Positions 50,964-59,502 of a DNA stretch of 64,000 nucleotides are shown here, piece after piece. This stretch comes from Gemmatimonadaceae bacterium. Lineage in GTDB: Bacteria > Gemmatimonadota > Gemmatimonadetes > Gemmatimonadales > Gemmatimonadaceae. The translations under genes were made by a program, and so were the position numbers. How positions within the stretch are numbered: position 1 is the stretch's first letter; every line of letters starts with the position of its first letter. Where the stretch lies: positions 58,283-122,282 of the forward strand of contig DASYSS010000059.1 of assembly GCA_036003045.1 (NCBI GenBank). The letters run 5' to 3'. The notes under the pieces are model-generated. The model saw only the letters and a list, made by a program, of their open reading frames with translations, was not told the DNA's origin and ran no database searches.

Positions 50964-53900
50964 GTGCCCGTCGCATCGCTTCACGCCGCCGCCGAGCTTC
51001 TCGCCTCGGCTGATTCCGCGGCCGGCATCGCGGCGATCGCGCGTTCGATCGGTTGCGACGGCGATCCCGCGCCACTCGACAAAGAGACCCAGCGCGCACT
51101 GGGGCTCGACGATGCCGTCGTCGAGGCGAGCGTGGCGACCGGCCGCGGCGCCCTTCGCGCGCTTCTCCTCACGGTGCGAGACGACGCCGCGATCCGCGAA
51201 GTCCTCCCTCGGTACGCCGGCCGCCTCGCCACGCGCGCGGCTCACGCGCTCTGGGTGCTCGTCGCGACGCAACGCGCGCATGGTGAAGTCGTCATCGCTG
51301 CTTGGTCGAATGAGCGACGGCCACCACGCGTCGCGGCCGTCGTCGTGAATCGCCGTCGGCCGGTCGACAGCGACGCCGAAACGCTGCGCGCTCTCTCGGT
51401 CGCGGCCGGCGAACGCGACGTGCTCACGCACATGCGATGGGTGGAGATCCTGGGACGCGACTCGCTCACCGCCCGCTTCTATCAGGCGTTGGAGCGCGCG
51501 GTATCGGCGCTCGCTGACTCGTCGTCGATCGGACCACGGATGGAACGCCACGAGGCAGCGTTGCTCGACGCCTCGCGACTCGTGTTCCTCGCGTTTCTCG
51601 AAGCCAAGGGATGGCTCGACGGCGATCGCGGGTTTCTCGTGCGACACTTCGACCGATGCGCGGCGGACGGCGGACGCTTCCACGAGCGAGTGCTCCGCCC
51701 GCTCTTTTTCGGTACCCTCAACACACCGTTCAGGCGACGAGCGCGCACGGCGCGGGCGTTCGGCCGCGTTCCGTTTCTGAACGGCGGCCTCTTCGCCAAG
51801 ACCGGCGTCGAGCGGCGGCTGCGGGGCTTGTCGTTTTCCGACGACGCGTACGGCACGCTGCTCTTCGACGTTTTCGGACAATACCGATTCACGGCGCGCG
51901 AAGAGACCTCCACCTGGACCGAGGCCGCGGTCGATCCCGAGATGCTCGGCCGCGCATTCGAATCGCTCATGGCTCCAGGAGAGCGTCGCCGCACGGGCGC
52001 CTTCTTCACGCCCTTCTCTCTCGTCGAACGAGTTTCGACGTCGGCGCTCGCGTCGGCGTTGGATGACGACGGACAACGCGCGCTCGCCGGCGAACCGCTG
52101 GCTGACGCGCGCGCGCGCGCCGTGCTCGAGTCGATCGAGCGGCTTACGGTTCTCGATCCCGCGTGCGGATCCGGCGCGTTTCTCGTGCACGCGCTCGAGC
52201 GGATTGCGTCGCTGCGCTCCTCGCTTGGCGACGGCCGCGACGTGAGCACGATTCGCCGCGAAGTGCTCACGCGCTCGATCTTCGGCGTGGACGTCAACCC
52301 GACGGCCGTCTGGCTCTGCGAGCTGCGACTCTGGCTGTCGGTCGTGATCGAGAGCGAGGTCGCCGATCCGCTCGCGGTGACGCCGCTGCCGAATCTGGAT
52401 CGCAACGTTCGCGTCGGCGACGCGCTGTTGGGCCGAGCATTCGGGTCGTCGGACTTGGCCAGCCGAGACGCCGGCGAGCTACATGCGCTCCGCGAGCGAT
52501 ACGCGCGTGCAACCGGGCGACGCAAGGCGACTGCTCTTCGTCGTCTGGAGCGCGCCGAGCGCGTATACGCGATCGAGACGATCGGCGACGATCTGCGCGC
52601 GGTCGCGGCGAAACGGCGCGACGCGCTCGTCGCACGGAGAGGCCGCGACCTCTTCGGCGATCGCTATCGTCCGTCGCGCGACGAGCGATTGGCCGCGGCC
52701 GGGTTGCGCTCGACCGCGCGTGCGCTTCGCGTGCTTCGACGGCGAATCGCCGACGGCGGCGCGCTGCCGTTCGGCTTCCGCACGCACTTTCCCGACGTCG
52801 CGGCTCGCGGCGGCTTCGGTGTCGTCGTCGGCAATCCGCCGTGGGTTCGCGTGCATCGGGTGCCGGAGTCACAACGAAAGGCGTATCGCCGCGATTTCCA
52901 GGTTGCGCGCGCGGCGGCGTGGGAGCCGGGCGCGAATGCCGCGGGCGCGGGGCGCGGATTCGCCGCTCAGGTCGACCTCGCGGCCCTGTTCGTCGAGCGA
53001 TCGCTCGACCTGTTGTCGCCGGGCGGAACGATGGCGCTCCTCCTTCCGGTCAAGCTTTGGCGTTCGCTCGCCGGGGGCGGCGTGCGACGACTACTCGCCG
53101 ACGACACCCAGCTCGTCCGCCTCGAAGACCATTCACGCGCGTCCACGACCTTCGACGCCGCCGTGTATCCGTCGCTGATCGTGGCGCGACGGCGAACGCG
53201 CGATCACGCCGTGCGATCACCGGTCCTCGACGCGTCGGTGCACGACACCGCGTCGTGCGCGCTCGCGTGGAGCGTGCCGGCAAAGCACCTTCCCTTCGAC
53301 GCGAGCCGCGGTTCGCCGTGGATTCTGCTGCCTCCCGATGCTCGCCGCGGCTTCGACCTCCTGCGCGGGCTCGGCCGTCCGCTCACCGAATCGGAGCTCG
53401 GCCGGCCTCGTCTCGGCGTGAAATGCGGTTTCAACGCGGCGTTCGTCGTCGAGATCCTCGGCGTCGATGACGACCTCGTCGACGTGCTGACGCTGGATCG
53501 CAAGCGGACCACGATCGAGCGCGCCATGCTCCGTCCGCTCTTGAGGGGCGAGAGTCTGCGCCGCTGGTCGGTTCCGCCGTCCACCGACGCGATCATCTGG
53601 ACGCATGATGCGTTCGGCGGCGCGCTGCGCTCGTTGCCGTTGCGCACCTCGCGCTGGATGTCGGGTTGGCGGCGCCAACTCGCCGCGCGCGCCGACGCGA
53701 GAGAGAAACCGCAATGGTGGTCGCTCTTCCGCACCGAAGCCGCGGCGGCCGACCGCCCTCGCGTCGTTTGGGGCGACGTCGGGCGCGAGCCGCGCGCGTC
53801 GGTATTGCTCGCGGGTGACCCGCGCGTGCCGCTCAACACCTGCTACGTGTCGCGATGCCGCGACGCGCGCGACGCGTTCGCGTTGGCGGCGCTGCTGAAC

Positions 53901-54158
53901 GGACCGCTCGCCCGCGCGTGGCTCGACTCGCTCGCCGAGCCCGCACGCGGTGGCTATCGACGTTATCTCGGCTGGACGATGTCGCTCCTCCCGGTGCCGA
54001 GTGATTGGAATCGCGCGCGCGATGTTCTTGGTCCGCTCGGCGAGGCCGGAGCGCGAGGCAAGGCGCCGAGCGATCAGGAATTGCTCGATGCGGCGCTCGC
54101 GGCATACGGCGCGGATCGGCGAGAGATGGCGGCAATGATCGCGTGGATGGGAGGATGA
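50964..54158 (+). CDS. Large Eco57I-class N6-adenine DNA methyltransferase
   Basis: 1064 residues from GTG 50964. Residues 1-~330 are an N-terminal domain of unknown fold (WVEILGRDSLTARFYQALERAV near 155-180). The methyltransferase follows: GAFFTPFSLVERV near 344 (motif X), LDPACGSGAFLVHALERI near 398 (motif I, AdoMet), FGVDVNPTAVWLCELRLWL near 437 (motif II-III), and GVVVGNPPWVRV near 621 (motif IV NPPW). Residues ~700-1030 look like a target-recognition region of the type seen in Eco57I/BREX PglX/DISARM DrmMI enzymes. No PD-(D/E)XK motif was found. It overlaps the SNF2-helicase gene by 4 bp. Together they are a plausible two-gene modification/defence module. Confidence 0.9.
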   Translation: MPVASLHAAAELLASADSAAGIAAIARSIGCDGDPAPLDKETQRALGLDDAVVEASVATGRGALRALLLTVRDDAAIREVLPRYAGRLATRAAHALWVLVATQRAHGEVVIAAWSNERRPPRVAAVVVNRRRPVDSDAETLRALSVAAGERDVLTHMRWVEILGRDSLTARFYQALERAVSALADSSSIGPRMERHEAALLDASRLVFLAFLEAKGWLDGDRGFLVRHFDRCAADGGRFHERVLRPLFFGTLNTPFRRRARTARAFGRVPFLNGGLFAKTGVERRLRGLSFSDDAYGTLLFDVFGQYRFTAREETSTWTEAAVDPEMLGRAFESLMAPGERRRTGAFFTPFSLVERVSTSALASALDDDGQRALAGEPLADARARAVLESIERLTVLDPACGSGAFLVHALERIASLRSSLGDGRDVSTIRREVLTRSIFGVDVNPTAVWLCELRLWLSVVIESEVADPLAVTPLPNLDRNVRVGDALLGRAFGSSDLASRDAGELHALRERYARATGRRKATALRRLERAERVYAIETIGDDLRAVAAKRRDALVARRGRDLFGDRYRPSRDERLAAAGLRSTARALRVLRRRIADGGALPFGFRTHFPDVAARGGFGVVVGNPPWVRVHRVPESQRKAYRRDFQVARAAAWEPGANAAGAGRGFAAQVDLAALFVERSLDLLSPGGTMALLLPVKLWRSLAGGGVRRLLADDTQLVRLEDHSRASTTFDAAVYPSLIVARRRTRDHAVRSPVLDASVHDTASCALAWSVPAKHLPFDASRGSPWILLPPDARRGFDLLRGLGRPLTESELGRPRLGVKCGFNAAFVVEILGVDDDLVDVLTLDRKRTTIERAMLRPLLRGESLRRWSVPPSTDAIIWTHDAFGGALRSLPLRTSRWMSGWRRQLAARADAREKPQWWSLFRTEAAAADRPRVVWGDVGREPRASVLLAGDPRVPLNTCYVSRCRDARDAFALAALLNGPLARAWLDSLAEPARGGYRRYLGWTMSLLPVPSDWNRARDVLGPLGEAGARGKAPSDQELLDAALAAYGADRREMAAMIAWMGG

Positions 54159-56395
54159 GCGGATTCCGGCTCGCCTCGCCCGACGACGTTCGTCGGCTCA
54201 TCGCGACTACCACGCTCGGCGAACGGTCGAACGTCGGCCGCAACGTGCTCGGACGCATCGAACTCAGGCCGCACCAAGTCGACGCCGCCGAGCGTCTCGT
54301 CGCGATGATCGAACGCAACGGCGGTGCGATGCTCGCCGAGCCGGTTGGACTCGGTAAGACGTACACGGCGCTCGCCGTCGCAGATCGACTCGACGCGCGG
54401 CGCGTCATCGTTGCGATCCCGGCATCGCTTCGCGAGATGTGGACTGCCGCGCTTCGCGACTGCCGTCGCGACGCCACGTGGATCACGCACGAGGCGCTGA
54501 GCCGCGGCGCCGTACCCAGCGATGATCCGGATCTCGTCATCGTGGACGAATCGCATCGTCTTCGAAATCCGGCGACCGGGCGGTATGCGTCCGTCGCGGC
54601 ACTCTGCGCTCGCTCGCGCGTCCTTCTGGTTTCCGCGACTCCGGTGCAGAACTCTCGGTCCGATCTCGTCGCGCAAATCGCGTTGTACCTCGGCCGCGCC
54701 GCCTGGTCGCTCAACGACGCCGACATCGCGAACCATGTCGTGCGCGGCGCCGACGCAGGGAATGACAGGCACGGGGTGCCGCGATTGTCGGGCCCGCACG
54801 TCGTTTCGCTTGCCGCAGAGGATGACTGCATCGACGGGTTGCTGGCCCTTCGGCCACCCATTCCCGCCAAGGACGAGTCGACCGCCGCGGCGCTTCTCTT
54901 GTACGGCCTCGTACATCAGTGGACATCCAGTCGCGCGGCGCTGGTCGCGGCCCTCGAGCGACGATTGGCGCGCGGCGTTGCTCTGGTGAGCACCCTCGAG
55001 ACCGGGCGCTATCCGACTCGCGCCGAGTTGGCGGCGTGGACGTGGTCGGGCGAAGCGGTACAGCTCGCGTTTCCCGAAATCATCGCGGCGGCCGGCGCCG
55101 ACGACGATGAAACCGGCGAGCTGCTTGACGCGGTTCGTGCACACCAGTCCTCGATCGCGGCTCTCCTCGAACGCCTTCGTCGCGGTCCGGACCCGGATGA
55201 CGATCGCGCGACGGCCGTGCGAGAGCTCCGACGCCGACACCCCGGCGAGCGAATCATCGCGTTCTGTCATTATGCCGAAACGGTTCGTGCCCTGTGGGCC
55301 AGGCTCGCGCACGACGCCGGTGTCGCCGCGCTCACGGCGTCCGGCGCGCGCGTTGCCGGCGGCCGACTGACGCGGGCGTCGGTGCTCGAGCAGTTCACGC
55401 CACGGCGCGGAGGCCGAGAAACGCCGCGCGCCGAGCGCATCGACCTGCTCATCACCACCGACGTCTTGAGCGAAGGACTGAATCTGCAGGAGGCGTCGGT
55501 AGTGGTGCATCTCGACTATCCCTGGAACCCCGCGCGGCTCGACCAGCGCGTCGGCCGCGTGCGCCGGCTCGGTTCGCGCCACGACGTCGTCACGGTCTAT
55601 TCGGTCGCTCCGCCGGCATCGGCGGAGCGCCTGCTGCGCATCGACGAGCGCCTGCGCGACAAGCTGCGCATCGCGCAACGCACTGTCGGCGTGGCCGGAC
55701 ACATTCTCCCTTCGCCCATTCCGCTCTCGATCGTGAATCGCGGCGCCGCCGAAACCGCCAGCGACGTCCGGGAGCGGCTCCGTTCCTGGCTCGATTCGCG
55801 TGAGAGTCCGGCGCCCGCGCGCGAGGACTCGGCGTTGCCGCTCGTCGCAGCCGTCACGAGCGACCGAACCGGCTCCATCGCGCTCCTGGTCCAACCTGGC
55901 GACGCGACGCTGATCGCCGACGTCGGCGCGGGGTTCGACGCGTCACCCGCGACCATGCTCGCCGCGTTGACCGCGGCTCTTGGGTCAAGCGTCGTGGTCA
56001 GCGATGCTCTGGTCGAAGCGGTCCTCCATCGCGTGAACTCCTGGCTCGACGCGCGATTCGGCGCGTCGGCCGTCGAGCTTCCCGCAATCGGCGCCTCGCG
56101 CAGCCGGCGCGTCGCTCTTGCCCGCGTGTCTCGAGCACTGTCCCGCGCGCCACGCCATCGGCGCGCCATCCTGGCGCCGCTCGCACACGCCGCGCGGTCG
56201 GCGGCGGTCGCGCCTCTCGCCGAAGGAGCGGAGCGCGTGCTCGACTCCCTCGTCGCGTCCGACCTGCCTGACGAAGCGTGGCTCCGGTCGATCGCGGCGT
56301 TCGGGGAGCTGCACGCGCGGCCGGGGGCGCGAGGGCATGGCCTGGCCCGGAGCCGCGTCGCCGCCGTCCTCCTTCTCCTCGCGTCGCCCGGCTGA
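54155..56395 (+). CDS. SNF2-type DEAH helicase paired with the methyltransferase
   Basis: 746 residues from ATG 54155, overlapping the methyltransferase stop (ATGA). Motif I AEPVGLGKTYTA near 62, Ia IPASLREMW, II VDESHRLRN near 129, III VSATPVQNS near 160, then helicase C-terminal motifs IAFCHYAETVRAL near 368, LLITTDVLSEGLNLQEASVVVHLDYPWNP near 430-455 and RLDQRVGRVRRLGS near 457 (motif VI). About 250 C-terminal residues have no recognisable domain and no nuclease motif. The arrangement resembles drmD with drmMI of class 1 DISARM, but drmA, drmB and drmC are absent here. Role in DNA translocation or restriction is inferred. Confidence 0.9.
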   Translation: MSGFRLASPDDVRRLIATTTLGERSNVGRNVLGRIELRPHQVDAAERLVAMIERNGGAMLAEPVGLGKTYTALAVADRLDARRVIVAIPASLREMWTAALRDCRRDATWITHEALSRGAVPSDDPDLVIVDESHRLRNPATGRYASVAALCARSRVLLVSATPVQNSRSDLVAQIALYLGRAAWSLNDADIANHVVRGADAGNDRHGVPRLSGPHVVSLAAEDDCIDGLLALRPPIPAKDESTAAALLLYGLVHQWTSSRAALVAALERRLARGVALVSTLETGRYPTRAELAAWTWSGEAVQLAFPEIIAAAGADDDETGELLDAVRAHQSSIAALLERLRRGPDPDDDRATAVRELRRRHPGERIIAFCHYAETVRALWARLAHDAGVAALTASGARVAGGRLTRASVLEQFTPRRGGRETPRAERIDLLITTDVLSEGLNLQEASVVVHLDYPWNPARLDQRVGRVRRLGSRHDVVTVYSVAPPASAERLLRIDERLRDKLRIAQRTVGVAGHILPSPIPLSIVNRGAAETASDVRERLRSWLDSRESPAPAREDSALPLVAAVTSDRTGSIALLVQPGDATLIADVGAGFDASPATMLAALTAALGSSVVVSDALVEAVLHRVNSWLDARFGASAVELPAIGASRSRRVALARVSRALSRAPRHRRAILAPLAHAARSAAVAPLAEGAERVLDSLVASDLPDEAWLRSIAAFGELHARPGARGHGLARSRVAAVLLLLASPG

Positions 56396-56499
56396 CCGAG
56401 CCTGAGGGTTCGACTCTTTGCGGCGACGGGCGTGAAGGTTGCGCCTCGGCGAGCTACTTTTGCGCCGCGGTTTTCGGGTCTCTCAATTCAACACGGCGA

Positions 56500-57468
56500 A
56501 TGCAATACACGACGCTTGGCAACACCGGCCTCACGGTCTCCCGTCTTTGCCTCGGCTGCATGACCTACGGCGACCCGCGTTGGCGCACGTGGGTGCTCGA
56601 CGAAGGCGAGGCGCAACCGTTCATCCGACTGGCGCTCGAGAAAGGGATCAACTTCTTCGACACGGCCGACATGTACTCGCTCGGCATGAGCGAGGAAGTC
56701 ACCGGGCGCGCGCTTCGCGCGATGGCAAACCCCGACGAGATCGTGATCGCGACCAAGGTGTTCTGGCCGATGGGCGACGCGCCGAACATGAAGGGCCTTT
56801 CGCGCAAACACGTCGTGCAGTCGTGCGAGGCGAGCCTCCGGCGGCTCGGCGTCGAGACGATCGATCTATACCAGATTCATCGCTTCGACCACATCGCGCC
56901 GATCGAGGAAACACTCGGCGCGCTCCAACACCTCGTGCACCAAGGCAAGGTGCGCTACATCGGGGCCAGCTCGGGATACGCCTGGGAGTTGATGCGCGCG
57001 CTCAGCATCTCCGAACGCAACGGGTGGGCGCGATTCGTTTCGGTGCAACCGCAATACAACCTCCTGTATCGCGAAGAAGAGCGAGAGATGATTCCGGCGT
57101 GTCATGCGGAGGGACTCGGTCTCATTCCGTGGTCGCCGCTGGCCCGTGGCGTCCTCACGCGTCCTCGCGCGAAGACCAAAGGCTCGACCGTCCGCTCCGA
57201 CACCGACGTGCACGCGGACCGGCTCTACGCGAACGCCGATTGGGAGGTCGTGGACGTCGTCGAGAACATCGCGGAGAAGCGCGGCATCTCGATGGCGCAG
57301 GTGGCGCTCGCCTGGGTGCTGTCCAAGCCCGACGTCACCGCGCCGATCATCGGCGCTACGCGGCTCGAGCATCTCGAGGAATCGTTCGCCGCGCTCGAGG
57401 TGAAGCTCACCGCCGAAGAGATCACCGAGCTCGAACGCCCGTACACGCCGAAGGCCGTCACCTTCTGA
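56500..57468 (+). CDS. Aldo/keto reductase
   Basis: 322 residues from ATG 56500; a longer frame upstream runs through the helicase 3' end in another frame and is not real. AKR family: TTLGNTGLTVSRLCLGCMTYGD at the start, catalytic Asp and Tyr in INFFDTADMYSLG near 50, Lys in IVIATKVFWP near 84, His in LYQIHRFDH near 125, and the NADPH-binding GATRLEHLEES near 285. It reduces aldehydes or ketones with NADPH. It belongs to the YajO/YhdN-like group by pattern; substrate unknown. Confidence 0.93.
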   Translation: MQYTTLGNTGLTVSRLCLGCMTYGDPRWRTWVLDEGEAQPFIRLALEKGINFFDTADMYSLGMSEEVTGRALRAMANPDEIVIATKVFWPMGDAPNMKGLSRKHVVQSCEASLRRLGVETIDLYQIHRFDHIAPIEETLGALQHLVHQGKVRYIGASSGYAWELMRALSISERNGWARFVSVQPQYNLLYREEEREMIPACHAEGLGLIPWSPLARGVLTRPRAKTKGSTVRSDTDVHADRLYANADWEVVDVVENIAEKRGISMAQVALAWVLSKPDVTAPIIGATRLEHLEESFAALEVKLTAEEITELERPYTPKAVTF

Positions 57469-57531
57469 ACAGCAGAAAAGCTTCGCGGACTATCCGGATA
57501 GACGCGGAAAGAGCCCAAGAGATTGCGCGGC

Positions 57532-58026
57532 TCAGTCTTCCAGGGCGGGCTCGTACTCCGAGTGTCCGCGCGGCCGCTCGTGCTGCTCGAGCATTCGCGC
57601 ACACGTGTTCCATCGGAGGATCGACTCGTCGTTGCCGGCGGGACGCATTTTCTCGGCTTTCTCGTACCAGGTCATGGCTTCGCGGAACCACTCGGCCGCG
57701 ACCGCCGATGAGCCGAGCGCGCCGCGGTGCAGTTGCGCCCGCGCGCGCCGTTCGCAAATGATCCCCGAGTAGTAGAGACGTTCGTATTCGTCCTCGAGAC
57801 GGGGCAGCACTTCTCGCGCGCGCCGTACGCCGCCGGCCATGTCTTCGGCGAACTGATCGGTGATCGACAGCAGCAGCGAGACCAACGCTTCCTGGTTTTT
57901 CGGCTCGATCGCGAGGACGTCGAGGCAGATACTCTCAGCCGCCGACGACTCGTTGAGCAGGCGGTATCGCTCCGCCTTTTGCAGCGCGGCGGGTATGCCT
58001 TCGCGGGTGATCGGCTTGAGTTCCAT
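57532..58026 (-). CDS. TPR-like helical protein, 164 aa
   Basis: 164 residues from ATG 58026. An upstream in-frame TTG (58068) would add 14 residues. The protein is all-helical with a TPR-like rhythm: ITREGIPAALQKAERYRLL, SAAESICLDVLAIEPKNQEALVSLLLSITDQF, AEWFREAMTWYEKAEKMRPAGNDESILRWNTCARML. It probably acts as a scaffold. No signal peptide. Conserved hypothetical style; function unknown. It is divergent from the TolB-like pseudogene. Confidence 0.78.
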   Translation of the reverse strand: MELKPITREGIPAALQKAERYRLLNESSAAESICLDVLAIEPKNQEALVSLLLSITDQFAEDMAGGVRRAREVLPRLEDEYERLYYSGIICERRARAQLHRGALGSSAVAAEWFREAMTWYEKAEKMRPAGNDESILRWNTCARMLEQHERPRGHSEYEPALED

Positions 58027-58108
58027 GCGGGAGAGGGGCGGGAGCTTGGCTTTGGTCCCGAGACTCAAAAGTTACGCCCGGAGGCGCGGACCGCTATCAT
58101 CGGCCGTC

Positions 58109-59058
58109 ATGAACCGGATGACAGCGCCGCTCGCGCTCGCCGCTTTGTTGGGCGTTTCGCTCACTCCCGTCCCCTCGCCGGCCCAACAACGCCGGGGCGG
58201 TTCGCCCGAGGACCATCTGCCGCCAAGCATCAGGCAGATCGCGGCGTTCGGCGAACGGCCGGCCTGGTCGCCGGACGGGAAACAAATCGCATTCATCGGG
58301 AAGAGCTTCGGTGACGCGTTCGAAATCGACCTGCGGACACATCTCGTGCGGCTTCTCTCCGGCCACTTCAAGCACGCCGGCCTCCTTCGAATCCAGTATC
58401 TGCCCAACGGCGACTATCTCATCATCGCGGCGCGGGCCTTCGAGGACATCGTGACCACGCGCTACCACGACGAGGAGATGTGGGTGATGCGCGCGGACGC
58501 GAAGACGGCGCCGGTTCCTCTGGACCAAAAGATTCACGAGGGAGTGGCCGCGTTCCGCGCTTGGTGAACAAGCACGAGGTGCTCCGCGCGCGATCGCCGG
58601 ACTGCACGCTCGAGGCGCAGAACTTTCGGTTCGACGACACGCAGCTGATCTACACCTGCTATCGCGAGAACGGCGAGAAGGCCGACGTCATGGGCGTCGA
58701 CCTCCGCACCGGCGCGCTGACGACCTACCGCAAGATCGGCGATGAGTACAACGAGGCCGAGGGCGTTTCGCCGGACGGTGCGTACGTGCTCGTGGAATCC
58801 AGCCACGATCAAGGATCCGCCGAGCACCAAACGTTTCGGTACATCGACATCTGGAGGCTCGCGCTCGCGGCGAATGGACGCGATTTCGTCCGCATGACGC
58901 GCTTCGGCGACTTCGACGGCCACAAGGCAGCAAATCCAGTCGTGAGCCCGGACGGAAGATCGTTCGCGTTTCAGGCCGGGCGGAGCTCGGACCCGCCGGG
59001 CGTCGGATACGGAATTTTCATTTATCGGTTTTCCGCGGCCGAGGGGCGGCGCCGATAG
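58109..59058 (+). pseudogene. TolB-like beta-propeller protein broken by a frameshift
   Basis: From ATG 58109 a signal peptide (PLALAALLGVSLTPVPSPAQQ) and a first part (RPAWSPDGKQIAFIGKSFGDAFEIDL, a WD40-like/PD40 blade) run to a TGA at 58565-58567. The rest of the protein continues in the minus-one frame from about 58550 (EVLRARSPDCTLEAQNF ... EGVSPDGAYVLVESS ... NPVVSPDGRSFAFQ) to 59058. Joined, they make ~316 residues with three or more propeller blades. A one-base deletion near 58555-58570 explains it; no slippery heptamer is visible for programmed shifting. A sequencing error is possible. Periplasmic if intact. Confidence 0.8.
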
Positions 59059-59118
59059 ACTCTTGGGTTCTGCCCCGAGCGATCTGGCTCCTTGCCGCGC
59101 GGCGTGTCATATCTCGGT

Positions 59119-59487
59119 ATGCGCGTGTCTCGCGACGAGCCATCGCTCGCTGACTTCTGGCGTCGTTTCGCCCGTCGGGCGACGGACACCCAGCTCGCCG
59201 CCTGCGCGTCGCTCCTGCCCGTCACCGTCGCCGCTTGCGTCGTCGTCGCGCTCGTTCGGCCGCAGTGGACGCTTCGCTGGTGGCCGGTCACGGCGGTGCC
59301 GTTGCTCGTCGCGGCCTTTGGCATCTGGGGAATCGGTGATCGCGAGATCGCCGCGCCGAGCGGTGTGTCATCCACTCGGTGGGGTTGGCGCTCCGTCGAG
59401 GTCGCCGCCGTCGTAGTCGCCGCGTTGTCCGCCAGCGTGATCGTGCTCTGGTTCCTCGTCAGCGTCGTCGGAACCTGGATCAGCTGA
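59119..59487 (+). CDS. Small membrane protein of unknown function
   Basis: 122 residues from ATG 59119 (TTG 59092 is an alternative). Three hydrophobic segments: ACASLLPVTVAACVVVALV near 30-50, WWPVTAVPLLVAAFGIWGI near 55-76, and VEVAAVVVAALSASVIVLWFLVSVVG at the C-terminus, joined by short polar loops. The N-terminus is charged (VSRDEPSLADFWRRFARRA). No family recognised. It is convergent with the ADOP permease, 15 bp apart. Confidence 0.6.
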   Translation: MRVSRDEPSLADFWRRFARRATDTQLAACASLLPVTVAACVVVALVRPQWTLRWWPVTAVPLLVAAFGIWGIGDREIAAPSGVSSTRWGWRSVEVAAVVVAALSASVIVLWFLVSVVGTWIS

Positions 59488-59502
59488 CGAGTCGAAACCG
59501 GA

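Noticed and set aside
54074..55894. 606-codon open frame on the minus strand opposite the helicase gene
   Set aside because: Arg/Asp-rich composition without motifs; the plus strand encodes a full SNF2 helicase. GC-rich codon bias produces such antisense frames.
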